NCBI GenBank assembly: GCA_018647025.1
Contig: JABGTQ010000348.1
Location: 1 to 6,231 of the forward strand
Source of the DNA: Nitrospina sp.
GTDB taxonomy: Bacteria; Nitrospinota; Nitrospinia; Nitrospinales; VA-1
Length of the DNA stretch: 6,231 nucleotides
Direction: 5' to 3'
The stretch's first letter is position 1, and each line of letters begins with the position of its first letter. A model generated the notes under the pieces. That model searched no databases. It was not told the origin of the DNA and saw only the letters and a program-made list of their open reading frames with translations. The position numbers were made by a program, and so were the translations under genes. Below are positions 6,043 through 6,231 of the stretch, one piece after another.

Positions 6043-6231
6043 AAGTTTGACGTCATTTTATTCTATTAGACTTTCATCGAAAACTAAAAAAATAAATATA
6101 TCCCACAGCAAACCCACAGTGAACTTAAAGTAGACTTGAGGGGACTGACAGATTAACCAGAGACTAAATTCTTCCCCTCTCTTAGACCCCTATTTAAAGT
6201 CTTCAAAATACCCCCGTATTTCCTAATAGTC
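6043..6231. other. Flank beyond the integrase relic, no gene recognised
   Basis: No frame on either strand gives a convincing protein. One plus-strand frame reads KYIPQQTHSELKVDLRGLTD, a stop, and then more open codons to the window edge, with no family I recognise, no start and no ribosome site. The stretch is probably decayed island DNA. The only structure I see is the direct repeat at 6102-6119. Confidence 0.5.
6102..6119 (+). repeat. Direct repeat CCCACAG, two copies with 11-base period
   Basis: CCCACAG occurs at 6102-6108 and 6113-6119, with CAAA between, so the copies sit about one helical turn apart on the same face of the DNA. This could be a pair of protein-binding sites left from the integrated element, but the unit is short and chance is not excluded. 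Confidence 0.45.

Noticed and set aside
5939..6133. 64-codon plus-strand open frame overlapping the integrase remnant
   Set aside because: It starts at a TTG without a ribosome site, is rich in Leu, Phe and Ser from AT-rich DNA, matches no family, and is out of frame with the recognisable integrase segment.
6083..6231. Plus-strand frame reading KYIPQQTHSELKVDLRGLTD and onward as a continuation of the integrase
   Set aside because: It is broken by stops, has no start, and none of the catalytic patches of a tyrosine recombinase can be read in it.

Overview
The window is AT-rich bacterial chromosome, by eye well under 45% GC. It carries a complete one-piece tmRNA gene, Shine-Dalgarno-led genes and a purine biosynthesis gene, so it is bacterial. 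The purD protein, the bacterial TMTC-like TPR glycosyltransferase and a tmRNA tag ending in AVAA would fit a Gram-negative lineage of deltaproteobacterial grade (Desulfobacterota, SAR324 or Nitrospinota-like). That placement is inference; no single sequence here settles it.

Layout, left to right. Positions 1-62 (minus) hold the first 20 codons of an isoaspartyl peptidase/plant-type L-asparaginase cut by the window edge. A 144-base divergent intergenic region follows, with a plausible sigma70 promoter at 152-180 for the rightward gene at 207-587, a small zinc-ribbon protein with two membrane segments and no recognised function. That gene converges on a three-gene leftward unit, read in the order glycosyltransferase family 4 (about 5230-4004), a 691-residue GT-C-like membrane protein with seven C-terminal TPRs (4007-1932), and purD (1886-627). 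The first two overlap by four bases (ATGA) and purD follows after 45 bases. A perfect TATAAT on the minus strand at 5309-5304 is the best promoter candidate for this unit.

Divergently, ssrA (tmRNA) occupies 5379-5744. Its alanine-type acceptor with G3-U70, T arm, first pseudoknot and tag frame (ANDYDVAVAA) are all readable. Immediately downstream is the 5' end of a tyrosine-recombinase gene, starting GTG at 5845, broken by an in-frame TAG and then losing all similarity. An integrase right behind a tmRNA 3' end is the classic sign of a mobile element that used ssrA as its attachment site. The rest of the right flank (about 5745-6231) is therefore probably a decayed island end, with inverted and direct repeats around the integrase start and a second direct repeat pair near 6102-6119.

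Functionally, the two glycosyltransferase genes are probably made together and would act on sugar transfer at the inner membrane (surface glycan or protein O-glycosylation). purD is housekeeping and seems to ride on the same transcript. I see no CRISPR array, transposon or clear novel defence system. The points most worth following are the ssrA-linked integrase relic, the translationally coupled GT4/TMTC-like pair with a substituted conserved acid, and the unassigned zinc-ribbon membrane protein.
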